A stretch of DNA of 64,000 nucleotides. It comes from Pseudomonas chlororaphis (GTDB lineage Bacteria; Pseudomonadota; Gammaproteobacteria; Pseudomonadales; Pseudomonadaceae). Under the pieces are notes generated by a model. It made no database searches. It had not been told where the DNA came from and worked only from the letters and a program-made list of their open reading frames with translations. The position numbers were made by a program, and so were the translations under genes. The DNA lies in the NCBI RefSeq assembly GCF_000783395.1, contig NZ_JSFK01000009.1:1-64000 (forward strand). Reading direction: 5' to 3'. The stretch's first letter is position 1. Every line of letters begins with the position of its first letter. Shown in pieces: positions 57,325 through 64,000 of the stretch.

Positions 57325-57758
57325 CGTTGATTCCTCGTTTAAGTAGCTGACGGGATCAAGGTAACAAGGCGCACCTTGCGTGACGGTGGCGGGGAAATTA
57401 CATATCCGTTATGTGCCGGGCACTCTTTCGAGGCCGGACACGAAACCAACTGTGGGAGTCCGCCTGCTGGCGATGAGCGCGAGCGCTCGCTTTTCTGAGC
57501 ATCCTTTTTCGGCCCCGAACCACGCAATCGATTCTCGGCCTGCTGTGCGAGCCAGATCATGGTGACGCTGATTGTCTTGAGGGTGGCGTTGGTGGCGGTG
57601 ATTCAGTTGGGGGGACCGGTTGGCGCGGGGTCTCAACAAGCGCTGAGTACGGCGCCAACTTCCTCCATCGATGGGATCGAACTTTCACTTTGTGCCGCCC
57701 GCCGGGGCGGACTTTCCGCTGCATTTCGCCAATTAGAGGTTTTAATCAATGGCAGTTC
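57325..57758. other. Gap between the PtrA-like gene and the second tccC
   Basis: This 434-bp non-coding stretch contains the ACATATCCGTTATGT palindrome (57400-57414), a possible operator. It also has a single half-REP (around 57450-57475, GTGGGAGTCCGCCTGCTGGC). No gene was recognised. AT content rises towards the end of the tccC tip. Confidence 0.4.
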
Positions 57759-60578
57759 TCATCCATTAATCAAGTTGTAAAATAAACTACTGCTCTCCTG
57801 CCTCACCCGATAAAGCTGACTCATACTTTTTGCCGCAAAAACAATACTGTCCGCGTTATTTAATGCCATTTGCGCTCGCATGTGAGGAGCCTCGTTAAAA
57901 ATGGAAATCGAAGTTTCAAGATCCAGCATACCTGGCAGCCCCATATAATTCTCAACGGACGTCATGAAATCACGATGGGATGCCGGATACCTTTCTGAAA
58001 ATTCCAGAGTTAAACCACCATTCATAATAGCTTCTGAAATCCCTCTAGCCGGGAGTTCGTACTGCATCACTGGATGGTTCAAAATTTCAGGACTTCTAGA
58101 GTTCAAATAGAAATTATCCATCGCATTCGGCCCGACAGATACAATTCTGTTAACCCTGTTCAAATGCATTAATTCGTGCCCCAAAACCATATCAAACCCA
58201 CCACCAACCCTGGATAAATTAATAGCAATTCGTCCATAAAAATCGTCTGGCCGGACCTCCGCATTTGAGTGCCTCTCAGGTCCCGGCCCACCGATAAAAC
58301 CTAAGAATTTCCCTCTTGCTGCCTGCCCGCCATAAGCATTTGTCAAATCTAACCCACGCATCCAAACTTGTGGAAGTTGATTTTCTATAGCCGTGTATTC
58401 AGGGCCGAAATAACTTTGTAAAACATCTGAATATTCTGTATAGCCCTGCGCTGATGCATAAATCGCTTCAGAAAATACCCGCCCCATTTCAGATAACTGT
58501 GAGTTTATGATGGCTGATAGATGCATAGGAAATTGATCAAGTCCGCGCGACACGATCTGTTTACCTGATTTGACGAGAGACGTTTCAATAAAATCATTTT
58601 CGCCCTCATAAAACCACCTCCCATCCAGATCCTTATTAACAACAGGTGCATTCGCAGCAAAGCAAAATAAATTCAATCCATTAACTGCTCCCGCAGGATC
58701 AGCGCTTATCCAGCGTTGCAACCACGATGCGTAATATCGATACCCATAATAATAAAGACCTGTAGCATCCCGCTCTTTTCCCGAATAACGGATAGCTTTG
58801 TACTTCGCAACCAAAGCACTTTTACCCGCCCAGCACGCCGTACCACCAAACGGGTAATAGTGTTCCTGACTCAAAATCCCCGCGCCATCATCCAACTCCA
58901 GAACGCTGGAACCGAGATGATCACTCAGGCTGTAACGCAGTTGATCGCTTTCAGCGCCATCAGGCCAATGCAGCAGTCGCACCTGATTACGCCCGGCCTC
59001 GACACTGATCACATGCCGCTCTTTTCCGTTCGCTTCGCGATGCACCTCAAGACCCGGCAGATAACGCACTTCTGATTTCAGGGTTGGCCCGGATGTCTGG
59101 CTAAGGCGAGTTTTACGCAAGCGATGGCCGGGTCGGTCATAGACATAACCTTCATCGTCATCCGGCCCGTCCTGGCGTTGCACCAGCGTCACTCGTCTCA
59201 ATTGATTGCGCACATCCCAGCTCATGGCCTGTCCGCGCTGCAATTGCAACTGATTGCCAGCGCGATCAAATCCTTGCGAAATCTGCGGTTCTCCCGGCAG
59301 AGAGCCATCGTCGCGCTGGGCCAGACTTCGATTGCTGCAAGCAGAGGTAAACATCGAAAAAACCGGCGCACCGCTGTGGTGACGGTTGAGCAGATTGCCC
59401 GCCGCATCGTAATCAAATGTCTGGGTGTAATTGCGCCGCTGATTCGGGTCCAGCGGTGTGGGCAGCAGATCCGGTAATGCCGGGCCATGGCTCGGCTGGC
59501 TGACCTCCCAGCCCTCGGCTTCGACCAGTTGATACCGGCTGTCATAGCGATAGCGGCTGACCGGTTCGATGCGCTGCTGATTGAAGTAAGTCACAGCCTG
59601 GGTTTTGTCTTCAAGGCTGACGATATTGCCCACCGGGTCGTAGACGTAGTGCAAATTCTGCAAGGGTGTTTGTTCGCCGACGGCTGCGCTGAGCTTCAGC
59701 AGCCGACCATCCTCAGGGCTGTACTCTGCGCGGGTCGTGACACGATTACCGGCGGTCTCCTGTTCGATCTGCTCGTGCGCGTTGTAACGGATAGCACTGA
59801 CCAGGCACTTGGGTTGCCTGCCCGCGCCGGCCGGGTGAAGCCACATCGCAGAAAGTTTGCCCGCCACGTCGTGATGGAAGGTTTGGGCATTGTTCATGGC
59901 ATCGGTCTGCCGCTGGAGTTCACCGGTCGGAAAGAAAACGTAGCGGGTGACGTAGGACTGCTCCTCCAGAAACACATCACGGTGTTCAGGGTCGCTGGGC
60001 CAGTCGGGCAGATCGAGGTCCGTCAGCATGCGCCGCGATTCGACCAGCTCGGCACCGGCCAGACCATAGTCGTGGATGAGCCGGGTCCCCGCCGGGTCAT
60101 CATGGCGGATCAGGCGACCACACTGATTGTGCTGGGCGAAGGCATCACCCGTATCGGCATAACTCAATCGCTCAACCACACGAAGCTGTTCGCCACGGGC
60201 CTGCTCCGTCACAACAATCGGGCGCTGCAGGTCGTCATAGTCGCGATGGCATTCGCTACCTCGGGCGTCCCAGGAACAACGCAATGAGCCGGCCTGGTCC
60301 GGCAGACTCAATTGCCACCCGGCGTCGACGCTGTCCGTCAGCAATGCCTGCCCGCTCAATCCGTACGTGGTGGCCAGGTTCGGCTTCGGCGCCGTTCCCC
60401 ACAATCGCGGATCCCACGATGCCACCTGACGCCCCGCTGCATCGAACACTTGCCGCGTGATGCGCGGGTCGATGTCGGGCGAATCCGGATGCCGGTAGTA
60501 ACCGACGCTGCGGATCATCAGCGAACGGCAATCGATGACCGATAGCGTCGGCGTGGCGATATCGTGATGAACATTCAT
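57759..60578 (-). CDS. tccC: Orphan Tc toxin C subunit with metallopeptidase-like tip
   Basis: This is a 939-residue TccC homologue not accompanied by TcA or TcB. Residues 1-653 form the same Rhs/YD core as the operon copy (RYSLSDHLGSSVLELDDGAG, then KERDATGLYYYGYRYY), ending DLDG at 650-653. R614, D627 and D650 keep the 13- and 23-residue spacing of the self-cleavage residues. The tip (654-939) is different: HELMH (H801, E802, H805) is a zinc-metallopeptidase HExxH motif in a context like M91/NleD-type effectors (RIAINLSRVGGGFDMVLGHE). The tip DNA is visibly more AT-rich than the core. It starts 70 bp after czcA on the same strand. GTG at 60584 is an alternative start. Confidence 0.88.
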   Translation of the reverse strand: MNVHHDIATPTLSVIDCRSLMIRSVGYYRHPDSPDIDPRITRQVFDAAGRQVASWDPRLWGTAPKPNLATTYGLSGQALLTDSVDAGWQLSLPDQAGSLRCSWDARGSECHRDYDDLQRPIVVTEQARGEQLRVVERLSYADTGDAFAQHNQCGRLIRHDDPAGTRLIHDYGLAGAELVESRRMLTDLDLPDWPSDPEHRDVFLEEQSYVTRYVFFPTGELQRQTDAMNNAQTFHHDVAGKLSAMWLHPAGAGRQPKCLVSAIRYNAHEQIEQETAGNRVTTRAEYSPEDGRLLKLSAAVGEQTPLQNLHYVYDPVGNIVSLEDKTQAVTYFNQQRIEPVSRYRYDSRYQLVEAEGWEVSQPSHGPALPDLLPTPLDPNQRRNYTQTFDYDAAGNLLNRHHSGAPVFSMFTSACSNRSLAQRDDGSLPGEPQISQGFDRAGNQLQLQRGQAMSWDVRNQLRRVTLVQRQDGPDDDEGYVYDRPGHRLRKTRLSQTSGPTLKSEVRYLPGLEVHREANGKERHVISVEAGRNQVRLLHWPDGAESDQLRYSLSDHLGSSVLELDDGAGILSQEHYYPFGGTACWAGKSALVAKYKAIRYSGKERDATGLYYYGYRYYASWLQRWISADPAGAVNGLNLFCFAANAPVVNKDLDGRWFYEGENDFIETSLVKSGKQIVSRGLDQFPMHLSAIINSQLSEMGRVFSEAIYASAQGYTEYSDVLQSYFGPEYTAIENQLPQVWMRGLDLTNAYGGQAARGKFLGFIGGPGPERHSNAEVRPDDFYGRIAINLSRVGGGFDMVLGHELMHLNRVNRIVSVGPNAMDNFYLNSRSPEILNHPVMQYELPARGISEAIMNGGLTLEFSERYPASHRDFMTSVENYMGLPGMLDLETSISIFNEAPHMRAQMALNNADSIVFAAKSMSQLYRVRQESSSLFYNLING

Positions 60579-60648
60579 GGTCACAAGCGTCCATTCTCAC
60601 CTTTGAGTGAAGAATGAGCGCTTTTGGGGTTTACCGATACTGTAAGAA

Positions 60649-64000
<3,352 letters not shown>

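Overview
The window is chromosomal DNA of a Pseudomonas, most likely from the P. fluorescens group. The evidence is the gene order clpA-clpS-cspD-icd-idh-(nudJ)-mnmA-hflD-purB-roxA, then aceA and a complete 13-gene nuo operon with a fused nuoCD. It also carries Pseudomonas-type REP palindromes and genus-typical small families (DUF6124, DUF2790, PtrA-like peptides). No rRNA, tRNA, CRISPR array, transposase or integrase was seen.

Positions 1-31,332 are conserved core genome. clpS-clpA (ClpAP unfoldase and adaptor) are divergent from cspD. Two unrelated isocitrate dehydrogenases, icd and idh, stand back to back. nudJ, mnmA, hflD and purB follow, then the ribosomal oxygenase roxA with an overlapping acetyltransferase, an exported STN-like protein, and isocitrate lyase aceA behind a structured leader. 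Three isocitrate-branch enzymes therefore lie within 12.5 kb. The nuo operon (16,339-31,278) encodes respiratory complex I. It has a good sigma70-type promoter and an unusual strong hairpin between nuoF and nuoG.

Positions 31,333-53,853 are an accessory region. It opens with REP elements and a RelE/HigB-type toxin plus XRE antitoxin pair. Next is a 1722-residue protein made mostly of tandem Ig-like repeats, transcribed leftward and divergently from a complete insecticidal-type Tc toxin operon. In that operon the A subunit is split over two genes (tcaA, tcaB), followed by the B subunit (tcaC) and a C subunit (tccC). The genes overlap or nearly touch, so one polycistronic message is expected. 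TcA should form the receptor-binding injection channel and TcB plus TccC the cocoon. The TccC tip is the translocated effector, and here it looks like an ADP-ribosyltransferase.

Positions 53,854-64,000 hold an OprD-family porin, a 113-bp tandem duplication, DUF6124 and two small exported proteins (one DUF2790, one PtrA-like). A second, unlinked tccC follows. Its core is of the same type but its tip carries an HExxH metallopeptidase motif and is visibly AT-richer. Upstream of it on the same strand is a heavy-metal RND efflux operon (czcB end, czcA).

The most interesting material is the Tc system: two cores with different warheads joined at equivalent positions, both keeping the probable self-cleavage residues, and the uncharacterised Ig-repeat giant that shares the tca promoter region.
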